Source: Chryseobacterium sp. MA9 (lineage in GTDB: Bacteria; Bacteroidota; Bacteroidia; Flavobacteriales; Weeksellaceae). From it: a stretch of DNA of 64,000 nt. Positions 45,683 to 54,385 of this stretch are shown here, piece after piece; positions within the stretch are counted from its first letter, which is position 1, and every line of letters begins with the position of its first letter. Below the pieces are notes generated by a model. That model was not told the origin of the DNA. It searched no databases and saw nothing but the letters and a program-made list of their open reading frames with translations. The stretch is taken from the NCBI RefSeq assembly GCF_024399315.1, contig NZ_CP075170.1, positions 806,001 to 870,000 on the forward strand. Reading direction: 5' to 3'. The position numbers were made by a program, and so were the translations under genes.

Positions 45683-46427
45683 GAAAAGAATTATTCCATG
45701 TCTGGATATAAAAGATGGATCTACAGTAAAAGGGGTCAATTTTGAAGATCTTAAAAATGCAGGAGATCCGGTAGTGCTCGCTAAAAAGTATGAGAAGGAA
45801 GGAGCTGATGAACTTGTTTTCCTTGATATTACGGCAACTATTGAAAACAGAAAAACCTTTATAGAACTGGTAAAAGATATTGCAAAAGAGCTCAGCATCC
45901 CTTTTACTGTGGGTGGAGGAATTTCGTCTGTGGAAGATGTAAGAAAGCTTTTGGAAGCAGGTGCAGACAAGATCAGTATCAATTCCTCAGCGGTAAAAAA
46001 TCCGGCACTTATTTCTGATTTAGCCAAAGAATTCGGAAGCCAGTGCGTTGTTGTGGCTATTGATACAAGACAAGTTGGTGATAAAGACCTCGTTCATATC
46101 AAAGGAGGAAGAGAAGCAACAGAACTTCATACTTTGGAATGGGCAAAGGAAGCGGAACGTTTGGGTGCAGGAGAAATTCTACTGACTTCGATGGATGGAG
46201 ATGGCACGAAAAACGGTTTTGATCTTCGTATTACAAAATTGGTTTCAGACAATATAAGTATTCCTGTGATTGCTTCCGGAGGTGCAGGCACGGCAAATGA
46301 CTTTGTTAAAGTATTTAATGAAACAAAAGCTACAGGAGGGCTGGCAGCCAGTATTTTTCATTTTAATGAAATGGGCATTCAGGATTTAAAACAACAGCTA
46401 AAAACTCAAAAAATAGAAGTACGATGA
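45675..46427 (+). CDS. hisF: Imidazole glycerol phosphate synthase, cyclase subunit
   Basis: 250 residues from ATG 45675 ([15 protein letters not shown]); a TTG two codons upstream is not needed. TIM barrel with catalytic Asp in CLDIKDG and in [13 protein letters not shown], and phosphate-binding [11 protein letters not shown]. Partner of HisH, which delivers ammonia through the barrel. Overlaps hisIE by 4 nt (ATGA). Confidence 0.97.
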   Translation: MLKKRIIPCLDIKDGSTVKGVNFEDLKNAGDPVVLAKKYEKEGADELVFLDITATIENRKTFIELVKDIAKELSIPFTVGGGISSVEDVRKLLEAGADKISINSSAVKNPALISDLAKEFGSQCVVVAIDTRQVGDKDLVHIKGGREATELHTLEWAKEAERLGAGEILLTSMDGDGTKNGFDLRITKLVSDNISIPVIASGGAGTANDFVKVFNETKATGGLAASIFHFNEMGIQDLKQQLKTQKIEVR

Positions 46428-47011
46428 AAATAGATTTTAATAAAGATAATGGACTTGTTCCGGTAGTCATTCAGGATAATAGAACATTGCAGGTATTGAT
46501 GTTAGGCTACATGAATGAAGAGGCTTTTGAAAAAACAAAAAAAGAAGGAATTGTTACTTTTTTCAGTCGCTCCAAAAACAGACTTTGGACAAAGGGCGAG
46601 GAATCAGGCAATTTTTTAACCGTAAAAAGTATGGACATAGATTGTGATCAGGACACCATTCTAATCAAAGTGGTTCCAAAGAATGTGGTTTGTCATACGG
46701 GAAGTTTCAGTTGTTTCGGAGAAAAAGATGCTAAAGGATTTTTGTATGAACTTGAAGATAAAATATCTCAGAGAATAGATACTAAATCTGAAGGTTCTTA
46801 TACTTACTCATTATATCAGAGAGGAATCAATAAAATGGCTCAAAAAGTAGGAGAGGAAGCAGTAGAACTTGTGATAGAAGCAAAAGATAATAACGAAAAT
46901 CTTTTTAAAAATGAAGCTGCAGATCTTTTGTATCACTTCTTGATTTTATTAAAAGCGAAAGGTTTTTCACTGGAAGAGATAGAGAAGATTCTTCAGGGCA
47001 GGAATAAATAA
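46424..47011 (+). CDS. hisI: Bifunctional phosphoribosyl-AMP cyclohydrolase / phosphoribosyl-ATP pyrophosphatase
   Basis: 195 residues, the HisIE fusion. HisI part: [34 protein letters not shown] and the zinc site [10 protein letters not shown] with [11 protein letters not shown]. HisE part from about 105: [29 protein letters not shown] and a typical C-terminal helix. Last of the eight his genes, starting inside hisF. Confidence 0.96.
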   Translation: MKIDFNKDNGLVPVVIQDNRTLQVLMLGYMNEEAFEKTKKEGIVTFFSRSKNRLWTKGEESGNFLTVKSMDIDCDQDTILIKVVPKNVVCHTGSFSCFGEKDAKGFLYELEDKISQRIDTKSEGSYTYSLYQRGINKMAQKVGEEAVELVIEAKDNNENLFKNEAADLLYHFLILLKAKGFSLEEIEKILQGRNK

Positions 47012-47052
47012 ATGTTTTTAATTAAAAAAAATAGACCAATATCTTATAACTT

Positions 47053-47475
47053 ATGACTCCGTTACAAAAAGCTAAAAATCTTATAGATAGTGAGCAATAC
47101 ATGGCTGCTGTTACAATGTTGCATAATTTAAATAGATTATCTCCAAAATCTGAAAATTACAGATTATTATTGATGGCAAATTGCAGGTATCATTTGGAAG
47201 AATATGATTGGGCAATTGACATTGCTGATAAACTGTTACAAAATGATGTACAGAATGAATTAGCTTCTCAGATAAAATATTTATCCTATTTTGAACTTAA
47301 AGATTTTGATAGTGCTCTGGCAGAGATAATACATTTTTTATCACATAATGAAGCAGATCTTTATAAAGTAACTTTGGAAGAATTATTAACAGATATCAAT
47401 GATGGATTTATTAATGATGAAGACATAATTTCTAAAATTAAAGAATTAGCATTACAAAATAACTGTTTAAAGTAA
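47053..47475 (+). CDS. Small TPR-like protein of unknown function
   Basis: 140 residues, all helical. Two or three TPR-like units (LIDSEQYMAAVTMLHNLNRL, RLLLMANCRYHLEEYDWAID, ASQIKYLSYFELKDFDSALA) are followed by an acidic tail. No signal peptide. It follows the his operon by 41 nt and ends at a strong terminator, so it may be cotranscribed with the his genes, but no link to histidine synthesis is apparent. Confidence 0.6.
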   Translation: MTPLQKAKNLIDSEQYMAAVTMLHNLNRLSPKSENYRLLLMANCRYHLEEYDWAIDIADKLLQNDVQNELASQIKYLSYFELKDFDSALAEIIHFLSHNEADLYKVTLEELLTDINDGFINDEDIISKIKELALQNNCLK

Positions 47476-47505
47476 AATGAGATACTGAATATTGGGCCTT
47501 TATAA

Positions 47506-47537
47506 AAATAGCAGGAGAGTCCTCCTGCTATTTCTTT
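47506..47537. terminator. Terminator between the his operon end and the peptidase cluster
   Basis: AAATAGCAGGAG (47506-47517) with CTCCTGCTATTT (47522-47533), a 12-bp perfect stem over a 4-nt loop, followed by CTTTT on the plus strand. The leftward side is also A/T rich, so it may act in both directions. Confidence 0.85.
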
Positions 47538-47558
47538 TACTCTGAATCTGAAGATATT

Positions 47559-48728
47559 TTATCTTTCAATCATGATATTTTTAACAAAAGTCTGATCACC
47601 TACTTTTAAAACTCCGATATACACTCCGTTTTGAAGGCCGGAAACATCAACCTTCTTTTCATTATTTACTTTAAGCATCGTCCTTCCGATAGCATTGCTG
47701 AGTTCAAAGCTGAAATTGCTTTCTTTAGCATCCGGTAATTCAATATTGAGAATATTATTGGCTGGGTTAGGATAAATTTTTACGGTTTCTAGTGAGTTTT
47801 TGGAAGCAGGTTTGCTCATAGTAGTAGAAGCCGCTGCAAAGTGCTGTAATGCCCCTACAGTTGCTTTTCCAATTTTGTAAACATAGACAGGGTCCATGTT
47901 GGTAAAAGTATCCTTAGAGCTGTGAGGGTAGCTGCTTCTTATTCTTTCAAAAAATCCGGTAATCACCTCACCTTTCTGTTCAAAAGGAATATAATCGGTA
48001 TCTTCTGCCGGATCCACAGCAGTTTGAAGAGGAGAGTAGAGTGCCGTACAATTTCTCAACTGTTGAGTGACAGCTGCGGAAGCTGCATTGTTGCTGGAAA
48101 CTCCTCCCTGGTCTTCGTCACAATATACGGTTGTATTATTATTTCCTTTCACACCTCCTACCTGATCAAGATTGAAGACAAGTTTAATATCCAATTTGCG
48201 GACACCTCCCTGGTATACCACATTATTCACATAATGGCTGCTTCCTTTTAATCCCTGCTCTTCACCAGAAAAATGGATAAATTTTATTGAGTATTCAGTA
48301 GGTACATTTCTCAGAATTCTTGCGGCTTCAAGAATAATAGAAGTTCCACTTCCGTTATCATTCACTCCCGGGCCATAGATGGTATCGAAGTGCCCGCAGA
48401 TAATAACATATTTATTAGGATAAAGCGTTCCGGTTTTGGTAATGATTAAGTTTTTTGAGCTGGTACTTCCAAAAGTAAAAGGACTTTCTTCTATCTGACT
48501 GGCAGTATAGCCGTAGGAAAGATACTTGTTTTTGATCCAGTTCAATGTATTGGTATTTGCTACTGAGCCCGTAGTTTTTACTCCTAAATTACTAAACTCC
48601 TGAAGATTTGTAGTGATATTGGTTTGGGTGACCATATCCGCTCTGTCTTTATAAGCCTGGATAAAGCTTTGAGCCCCGATACTCTGCATCATCAATGCAG
48701 TGCATAAAACTGTTGTAAATTTTTTCAT
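47559..48728 (-). CDS. Secreted M28-family metallopeptidase with T9SS sorting domain (copy 1)
   Basis: 389 residues. Signal peptide MKKFTTVLCTALMMQSIGA, then the M28 zinc aminopeptidase domain: zinc ligands in ICGHFDT, PGVNDNGSGTS, HFSGEEQGL and NLDQVGG, with a final histidine in SSYPHSSKD. The last 70 residues (ETVKIYPNPANNILNIEL to FVKNIMIER) are a type A T9SS sorting domain for export and surface anchoring. First of three tandem paralogues by genome coordinate, each with its own spacing of about 65-220 nt. Confidence 0.9.
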   Translation of the reverse strand: MKKFTTVLCTALMMQSIGAQSFIQAYKDRADMVTQTNITTNLQEFSNLGVKTTGSVANTNTLNWIKNKYLSYGYTASQIEESPFTFGSTSSKNLIITKTGTLYPNKYVIICGHFDTIYGPGVNDNGSGTSIILEAARILRNVPTEYSIKFIHFSGEEQGLKGSSHYVNNVVYQGGVRKLDIKLVFNLDQVGGVKGNNNTTVYCDEDQGGVSSNNAASAAVTQQLRNCTALYSPLQTAVDPAEDTDYIPFEQKGEVITGFFERIRSSYPHSSKDTFTNMDPVYVYKIGKATVGALQHFAAASTTMSKPASKNSLETVKIYPNPANNILNIELPDAKESNFSFELSNAIGRTMLKVNNEKKVDVSGLQNGVYIGVLKVGDQTFVKNIMIER

Positions 48729-48883
48729 ATATGATATTATTTTGGTAATACTAATGTAGTAAATAAATCACAATGAAGTGTTTAATGTTTTAAAATAAAA
48801 TGAAACTTTTGCTATGTTATCAATATATTTCGCATTGAAGTACATATGTGTGTTGTAAATGCTTTAATGTTGATGATTGATAA

Positions 48884-48918
48884 AAAAGGAAAACCTCTGA
48901 ACAGTTTCAAAGGTTTTT
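48884..48918 (-). terminator. Terminator between peptidase copies 1 and 2
   Basis: AAAACCTCTGAA pairs imperfectly with TTCAAAGGTTTT around a short loop. Read leftward, U-rich sequence (complement of 48884-48889) follows the stem. Confidence 0.7.
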
Positions 48919-48946
48919 ATAATTTAATGTTATATTGTATTACGAA

Positions 48947-50122
48947 CTATCTTTCAATCATCACTTTTCTTACTACAGTCTGATCTCCGGCTTTTAAAAT
49001 CCCAAGATAAGCACCATTCTCCAATCCGGAAGCATTGATTTTTGTTTCGTTGGTTCTCTTGAAAATAGATCTTCCCTGAAAGTCGGTAATTTCAAAAGTG
49101 AAATTCTTGATTCCGGAATCAGGAAGTTCAATATTAATGACATCCTTTACTGGATTTGGGTAGATTTTTACAGTTTCCAATGTGTTTTTTATAACAGCTT
49201 CGTGCGTTCCCAATGTTCCTGTAGCAACTGCGAAATGCTGAAGTGCTCCCACAGATGCTTTTCCTATATTGTAAATGTATACGGGATCTGTATTGGCAAA
49301 AATATCATTTACCGTATGCGGATATGTACTTCTGATCCTCTCAAAGAACCCTGTGATCACTTCGCCTTTCTGTTCAAAAGGGATATAGTCTGTATCAGCT
49401 GCCGGATCCACGGCTGTCAGAAGAGGTGAGTAAAGTGCAGTACAGTTTCTCAGTTCCTGGGTCACCGTTGCAGAAGCTGCATTGTTTGAGGTAAGTCCTC
49501 CCTGATCTTCATCACAGTAAACAGTATTGTTATTATTTCCCATAACACCACCTACCTGATCCAGATTAAAAACAAGTTTAATATCCAAAATACGGATACC
49601 ACTCTGATAAGCTACATTGTTTACATAATGTTTGCTTCCCAAAAGTCCTTGTTCTTCTCCGGAAAAATGAATGAATTTTATAGAATATTCTGTGGGTACA
49701 TCTTTAAGAATCCTTGCTGCTTCAAGAATAATAGAAGTTCCGCTTCCGTTATCATTGATTCCCAAACCGGTAATACTGTCGAAATGCCCGCAGATAATGA
49801 CATATTTATTGGGATATACTGTTCCTGTCTTTGTAATGACCAGGTTTTTAGAATTATAAATTCCTGAGGTAAAAGGATCTTCTGCCATCTGGCTGGCAGT
49901 ATAACCATAAGAAAGGTACTTATTCTTAAGCCAGGTAAGCGCGTTGGCATTAGCCGTTGAACCCGTAGTCTTTACCCCCAAATTAGCAAACTCCTGAAGG
50001 TAAGTAGTAATATTGGTCTGAGTTACCATATTCGCTCTGTCCTGATAAGCCTGAATAAAACTTTGGGCTCCGAGACTTTGCATGACAATGGAAGCCAGTA
50101 AAAAAGTAGCTATTTTCTTCAT
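48947..50122 (-). CDS. Secreted M28-family metallopeptidase with T9SS sorting domain (copy 2)
   Basis: 391 residues from the ATG at 50122, which gives the signal peptide MKKIATFLLASIVMQSLGA; an earlier ATG adds 15 residues and is rejected. The catalytic domain is nearly the same as copy 1 (ICGHFDS, GLGINDNGSGTS, HFSGEEQGLLGS, NLDQVGGVMG, STYPHTVND). The C-terminal sorting domain starts ETVKIYPNPVKDVINIEL. Recent duplication is suggested by long identical stretches with copy 1. Confidence 0.9.
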   Translation of the reverse strand: MKKIATFLLASIVMQSLGAQSFIQAYQDRANMVTQTNITTYLQEFANLGVKTTGSTANANALTWLKNKYLSYGYTASQMAEDPFTSGIYNSKNLVITKTGTVYPNKYVIICGHFDSITGLGINDNGSGTSIILEAARILKDVPTEYSIKFIHFSGEEQGLLGSKHYVNNVAYQSGIRILDIKLVFNLDQVGGVMGNNNNTVYCDEDQGGLTSNNAASATVTQELRNCTALYSPLLTAVDPAADTDYIPFEQKGEVITGFFERIRSTYPHTVNDIFANTDPVYIYNIGKASVGALQHFAVATGTLGTHEAVIKNTLETVKIYPNPVKDVINIELPDSGIKNFTFEITDFQGRSIFKRTNETKINASGLENGAYLGILKAGDQTVVRKVMIER

Positions 50123-50186
50123 TTTTATGATTGCAATACCTGAAATACTGATAAAATTAGCCTTCATCTGTATTTCAGGCCTGACA

Positions 50187-51368
50187 TTATTTATTAATGA
50201 TTATTTTCCTTGTTGTACTTCCCTTATCAGTCTTGATGGTAAATGTATAAACTCCATTTTTTAAACCTGTAGTATTTATTTTTTCCTGATTTTCAAGGAT
50301 TAAAACGGTATTTCCCGCCATATCGTTTACCTCAATTTTGAATTGTTTTACTTTTTGCTGAAACTCCACTGTTACAAGATCTTTCGCAGGATTAGGATAA
50401 ATTCTGATTTCTTCTGCTGATTTCTGTGCCGTAGCTTCATGGGTGTTTAAAAGATTATTCGATGTCGTGGCAACAGCAAAATGCTGAAGTGCTCCCACAG
50501 CCGCTTTTCCGACATTGAAGACATATACAGGGTCGATATTGGTATAGGTGTCACTTACCGTATGCTCATTATTACTTTGAATAGTTTCATAAAATCCGGT
50601 AATTGTATATCCTTTAGCTTCAAAAGGCATATAATCTGAGCTGTAAGCATGAGAAAGATTGGTCTGCAGAGGTGAGTAGAGGCTGGTGCAGGTCATCAGC
50701 TCCTGTGTCATAGTATTTGATATTGCATTATTGGAAGACATTCCGCCTTCATCTCTTTCACAGTTGATGGTATTGTTATTATTTCCTATAAGGCCTCCTA
50801 CCTGGTCAATATTTAAAACAAGTTTTATATCCAGAACCTTTGTGCCTCCCTGATAAGCTACATTGTTTACATAATGGTTACTTCCTACCAAACCTTGTTC
50901 TTCCCCTGAAAAATGAATAAACTTGATAGAATACTCTGTAGGAATATTTTTCAGAATTCTTGCCGCTTCAAGAATAATAGACGTTCCACTGCCATTATCA
51001 CTTACCCCAGGTCCTACGATGGTATCGTAATGCCCGCAGATAATGACATATTTGTTGGGATATAAAGTACCGGTTTTTGTGATAATCAGGTTTTTTGACG
51101 GATTACCCACATAGGTGAAAGCATCTTCAGAAAAATCATTGACTGTATATCCATAAGACAGATATTTGTTTTTAAGCCAGTCTAGCGCATTATTATTAGC
51201 TGTTGTACCTGTTTTTTTTATTCCAAACCCGGCAAATTCCTGGAGGTTGGTATTGATATTGGCTTGCGTGACCATATCAGCCCGGTTTTTATAAGCCTGA
51301 ATAAAACTCTGTGCACCAATATTTTGCAGTGCAATGGAAGTCAGCAGAAAAACTACAGCTTTTTTCAT
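50187..51368 (-). CDS. Secreted M28-family metallopeptidase with T9SS sorting domain (copy 3)
   Basis: 393 residues, signal peptide MKKAVVFLLTSIALQNIGA. The zinc-site motifs ICGHYDT, GVSDNGSGTS, HFSGEEQGLVGS, NIDQVGGLIG and NNEHTVSDTY are present. It is the most divergent of the three, with FYETIQSN in place of FFERIRS and a sorting domain EIRIYPNPAKDLVTVEF to TTRKIIINK. It lies furthest upstream in the leftward direction, so the cluster probably grew by tandem duplication from here or from an older copy. Confidence 0.9.
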   Translation of the reverse strand: MKKAVVFLLTSIALQNIGAQSFIQAYKNRADMVTQANINTNLQEFAGFGIKKTGTTANNNALDWLKNKYLSYGYTVNDFSEDAFTYVGNPSKNLIITKTGTLYPNKYVIICGHYDTIVGPGVSDNGSGTSIILEAARILKNIPTEYSIKFIHFSGEEQGLVGSNHYVNNVAYQGGTKVLDIKLVLNIDQVGGLIGNNNNTINCERDEGGMSSNNAISNTMTQELMTCTSLYSPLQTNLSHAYSSDYMPFEAKGYTITGFYETIQSNNEHTVSDTYTNIDPVYVFNVGKAAVGALQHFAVATTSNNLLNTHEATAQKSAEEIRIYPNPAKDLVTVEFQQKVKQFKIEVNDMAGNTVLILENQEKINTTGLKNGVYTFTIKTDKGSTTRKIIINK

Positions 51369-51738
51369 TTTTGATACTTATTTTTAAGAATTGTAAATAT
51401 AGCAATAAATCATTATTTATTATTGATAATTAAATCTTGTTTACTGTAATTGTTTGATTTTTTAACAATAATATATCTTTTTATACTGTTTGTTGGTATG
51501 TTAGGTTGGTATTCATTAAATGAATTGTATTTGTTTATATTTTTCTATCATTTTGATGATTTTATGTTGAAAATTTAATAAGTTATTATTCAAACGAGTA
51601 GATATTATTAATGATACATCAAAATTAACAGATGCTGAAGCTGAATTTTAACCTGAAAACATGTGAAAGAGAAGGGTATAAAACAAAAAAATCCCGGGAA
51701 ATCCCGGGACTTATATTGATAACAAAATCTATTCTACA
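51369..51738 (-). other. Intergenic region with rplT terminator
   Basis: 370 nt, very AT rich, no gene. The terminator for rplT lies at 51684-51709: two CCCGGG copies separated by 4 nt form a compact stem, and read leftward seven U residues follow (complement of 51684-51690). The rest holds the promoter region of the third peptidase gene, with no box I can define. Confidence 0.7.
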
Positions 51739-52083
51739 TTATTTTACTTGATCTACAACAGCTTTGAAAGCTTCAGGGTGATTCATTGCTAAATCTGCTA
51801 AAACTTTTCTGTTAAGTTCGATGTTGTTCTTTTTAAGAGCTCCCATAAATTGAGAGTAAGACATTCCGTGCTCTCTAGTTCCCGCGTTGATACGAGTGAT
51901 CCAAAGTGCTCTGAAGTTTCTCTTTTTCTCTTTTCTACCACGGTAAGCATATTGCATTGCTTTTTCTACCGCGTTTTTAGCTACAGTCCAAACGTTCTTT
52001 CTTCTACCGAAAAAACCTTTAGCTTGCTTAAAAATTTTCTTTCTGCGAGCTCTTGAAGCTACGGCATTTACTGATCTTGGCAT
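51739..52083 (-). CDS. rplT: 50S ribosomal protein L20
   Basis: 114 residues, the standard size. [20 protein letters not shown] starts the basic N-terminal arm, followed by [39 protein letters not shown] and the C-terminal globular part ([20 protein letters not shown]). Binds 23S rRNA early in large-subunit assembly. Downstream of rpmI by 119 nt, closed by the CCCGGG terminator. Confidence 0.98.
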   Translation of the reverse strand: MPRSVNAVASRARRKKIFKQAKGFFGRRKNVWTVAKNAVEKAMQYAYRGRKEKKRNFRALWITRINAGTREHGMSYSQFMGALKKNNIELNRKVLADLAMNHPEAFKAVVDQVK

Positions 52084-52202
52084 AATTTAAATTGTTTTTT
52101 TGAAAAGGGCGGCAACTGATGTTACTCTTATTTGCACCGTTTCAGGGTTAAAATGTTGAATTTGGTTTGAATTCTTATAAACCGAATATAGATTTATAAA
52201 AA

Positions 52203-52400
52203 CTACTTAATTGCTAATTGACGTTGTACGCTTTTTTCATCCACTTTAGCTACGTAAGAAGTAGTAGTAAGATTTCTCTTCTGCTTAGTTTCTTTCTTAG
52301 TTAAGATGTGGCTTTTGTAAGCGTTCTTTCTTTTGATCTTACCAGATCCGGTAAGAGCAAAACGTTTCTTAGCACCTGATTTCGTTTTTAATTTTGGCAT
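52203..52400 (-). CDS. rpmI: 50S ribosomal protein L35
   Basis: 65 residues, very basic: [20 protein letters not shown] and [20 protein letters not shown] are typical. Precedes rplT as usual, but infC, normally just upstream, is 9 kb away. A -7 promoter box at 52475-52483 supplies its own transcription start. Confidence 0.97.
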   Translation of the reverse strand: MPKLKTKSGAKKRFALTGSGKIKRKNAYKSHILTKKETKQKRNLTTTSYVAKVDEKSVQRQLAIK

Positions 52401-52474
52401 TGTTCTGCTTTTTTATTGTTTTTGTTATCAATATCTGTTTTGGTTACCCCTAAGGACATTAGGAATAATAGTGT

Positions 52475-52483
52475 GCAAAGATA
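52475..52483 (-). promoter_or_regulatory. Probable -7 element (TATCTTTGC) of rpmI-rplT
   Basis: A perfect TAnnTTTG box on the minus strand, 75 nt upstream of rpmI. About 19 nt further upstream the sequence is TTCG, a weak -33. It shows that rpmI-rplT can be expressed without read-through from infC. Confidence 0.55.
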
Positions 52484-52532
52484 CGAAAAAAAACAATCCG
52501 AACTTTTATAATCTATGATTTTATCGTTTGAT

Positions 52533-52559
52533 ATAAAAAAAACGCCTCTGAAAAGAGAC
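52533..52559 (-). terminator. Orphan terminator-like hairpin upstream of rpmI
   Basis: GTCTCT pairs with AGAGGC over a 4-nt loop on the minus strand (52544-52559), followed by eight U residues. No recognised minus-strand gene ends here; the nearest one to the right starts at 60404. A 56-codon TTG frame (52513-52683, minus) overlaps it but I do not support that as a gene. The remainder of 52401-52726 has nothing else. Confidence 0.5.
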
Positions 52560-52726
52560 AGTTATATGATAAATCTAATTTTCTGGTAAAAGTCTTCATC
52601 AAACTAACAGTTTTAGAATAACCCTTGAGAGTTGTACCTACATTGAAAATATAGCTGATAATCGGGATTGCAGTGTTTTTCAATTCTCTTTAATATTGAT
52701 GAATAGAATGAATAAAATTTCGGTGT

Positions 52727-52876
52727 ATGAAAACAATAATATGCAGTGTCCTTTTTATGCTGACTTCAGTTCCAGTTTGTACTCAGGAAACAAAAAGTAA
52801 TTCCCAGTTAGTTACATCTATTCCGGAAAAGAATATAGAGATCCCATTTTCCAGCCTCAAAAATTTAAACTTTTAA
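52727..52876 (+). CDS. Small secreted protein (49 aa)
   Basis: A short frame, MKTIICSVLFMLTSVPVCTQ then a polar tail of 29 residues (ETKSNSQLV, PEKNIEIPFSSLKNL). The first 20 residues are a convincing signal peptide. It ends 8 nt before the next membrane protein gene and is probably cotranscribed. No family recognised; it could be a truncated exported protein. Confidence 0.45.
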   Translation: MKTIICSVLFMLTSVPVCTQETKSNSQLVTSIPEKNIEIPFSSLKNLNF

Positions 52877-52884
52877 TTTAAAAT

Positions 52885-53127
52885 ATGCTATCATCTGCTG
52901 ACTTACACTTGGAAAGATTATTATTTCTTGCTGTCTTGATTATATTTTTCGGAACAGGATTTTTATGCATGCTCATCACTTTTATTATTAATTCTATACA
53001 AAAGAAGAATAAAAAAGGACGGTATTATATTCTTGTATTTCTTATTGCCGGACTTGTCGGAGTAGTCTTAGCTGCATTTTACTGTTATATGATACTGTTT
53101 GAACAGGCTGAAATCTATATGCCTTAA
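52885..53127 (+). CDS. Small two-TM membrane protein
   Basis: 80 residues with two transmembrane segments, LLFLAVLIIFFGTGFLCMLI and YILVFLIAGLVGVVLAAFY, joined by a basic loop (NSIQKKNKKGR) that should face the cytoplasm. No enzyme motif. Preceded by the 49-aa secreted protein gene. Confidence 0.55.
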   Translation: MLSSADLHLERLLFLAVLIIFFGTGFLCMLITFIINSIQKKNKKGRYYILVFLIAGLVGVVLAAFYCYMILFEQAEIYMP

Positions 53128-53243
53128 AAGATTTGATAGAGTAGATCCTAAAAAAAATAAACTAAAAACCACTGTTATCAGGGATGTTTTCATGCAATCG
53201 CTTTTATTACCTTTAATTCGAAGATTTATTAAAAAATAAAACG

Positions 53244-53771
53244 GTGAAGTACCTCGTGATTTTAACCTCATTTTTAGCATTGTCAGGCTGTAAAACCGAT
53301 GCTCAGAAACTACACGTTTCTGCTATTTATTCTGAGGCCAAACGGGTTACAAAAGACGTTCCCGGAACGAATTCAATACATACTTTTACAACTCGTAAAA
53401 CTGTTACAGAACGCCTTGATCCGATGATTTTTATGCTTTCGAAAAATAAAGAAACACTGAAATTCAGGATACAGGGAAATATCAGTTCCGGCGGACATAC
53501 CATTAATCAGGTTAGGACAATCCGTTTTGAAAAAGGAGAACAGAAAGGGAATAGTATTATGCTGAAATATTATGTTGAGATCAGGAAAAAATCAGGTAAA
53601 GAAAGTGCTGATGTGCAGGGTTATAATTATATAAAAGATGAAACCTACAAAACCCCGGATAATGTTAAAATAATAAAAATAGAATTGTATGAAGATCGAA
53701 TCAACGATCAGCCAACTGAAAATCCAAATCTTATTGCTCAGCAAACTTTTAATTTCGTTGCGAGAATCTAA
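53244..53771 (+). CDS. Lipoprotein of unknown function
   Basis: 175 residues with a GTG start, needed to include the signal peptide KYLVILTSFLALSGCKTD with lipobox LSGC; no ATG precedes it in frame. The mature part is beta-rich (HTFTTRKTVTERL, TLKFRIQGNISSGG, SIMLKYYVEIRKKSG). No family recognised. Followed by a stretch of decayed sequence. Confidence 0.65.
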   Translation: MKYLVILTSFLALSGCKTDAQKLHVSAIYSEAKRVTKDVPGTNSIHTFTTRKTVTERLDPMIFMLSKNKETLKFRIQGNISSGGHTINQVRTIRFEKGEQKGNSIMLKYYVEIRKKSGKESADVQGYNYIKDETYKTPDNVKIIKIELYEDRINDQPTENPNLIAQQTFNFVARI

Positions 53772-53967
53772 ATATTTGAAAATGAGTAAAATTTGATATT
53801 TTTTGAATGTGTATCTGCCGGCATCTTGTGATGAAATTGCTTTTAATGATAATTTACTGACAGACGTTGACCTCAGATAAACATTAATTTTATAACTTTT
53901 ATAGCTTTCTTTTTCACACCCAATTAAAAGATAAATTCTTATTTCGAACAAACACTACAAAAAAAGT

Positions 53968-54211
53968 ATGGGTAAAAACACTAGCCAAATAAAATTGAGT
54001 GAAGAAGAAGCTGTAAAAGTAATAAGTTGAGCAATATTTTGATGAATTATCGGTTGATAATCAATGAATAAATTAATAAACCTAAAACCGGTTAAAAAAT
54101 ACCTGGACTTTTTTGGCCTGAAAAAAACAAAACCTAATTGCTGAAGAAATAATACAAAAACAATTGGCAGATATGCTTTGAAAATTAATAATGAAATAAA
54201 CCTGCGCAATG
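53968..54211 (+). pseudogene. Decayed small gene with several frameshifts and stops
   Basis: ATG at 53968 reads MGKNTSQIKLSEEEAVKVIS then a stop; a frame change continues EQYFDELSVDNQ, then after further breaks KKYLDFFGLKKTKPN, AEEIIQKQLADML and INNEINLRNE. The pieces are charged and helical, and join in order over 240 nt in a way random sequence would not. Parent family unknown. 53772-53967 holds nothing I can call. Confidence 0.45.
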
Positions 54212-54322
54212 AATAAGACTCTTGTTTTCCCATTGTTGGGTACCATTTTAATACTGCTCTCCAGCTGCAAAGATCCCGAAAGGAGAAAGATAAACTTTCC
54301 TTCACAGAATACGATTATTTAA
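54209..54322 (+). CDS. Tiny lipoprotein-like ORF (37 aa)
   Basis: MNKTLVFPLLGTILILLSSC then KDPERRKINFPSQNTII. The signal peptide with lipobox LSSC is good but the mature part is only 18 residues. Either a real small lipoprotein or the 5' end of a broken gene; it directly follows the decayed gene at 53968. Confidence 0.4.
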   Translation: MNKTLVFPLLGTILILLSSCKDPERRKINFPSQNTII

Positions 54323-54385
54323 TTTCAATACAATCATTATAACCAGGAATGTTTTAATGCTTTCCAGGGGAATAAAATTTAACGA

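Noticed and set aside
47559..51368. The three repeated peptidase genes as an assembly artefact
   Set aside because: The copies differ throughout, each has its own signal peptide and intergenic sequence, and copy 3 is clearly divergent.
52513..52683. 56-codon TTG frame on the minus strand upstream of rpmI
   Set aside because: It overlaps a terminator hairpin, has a weak start and no recognisable family.
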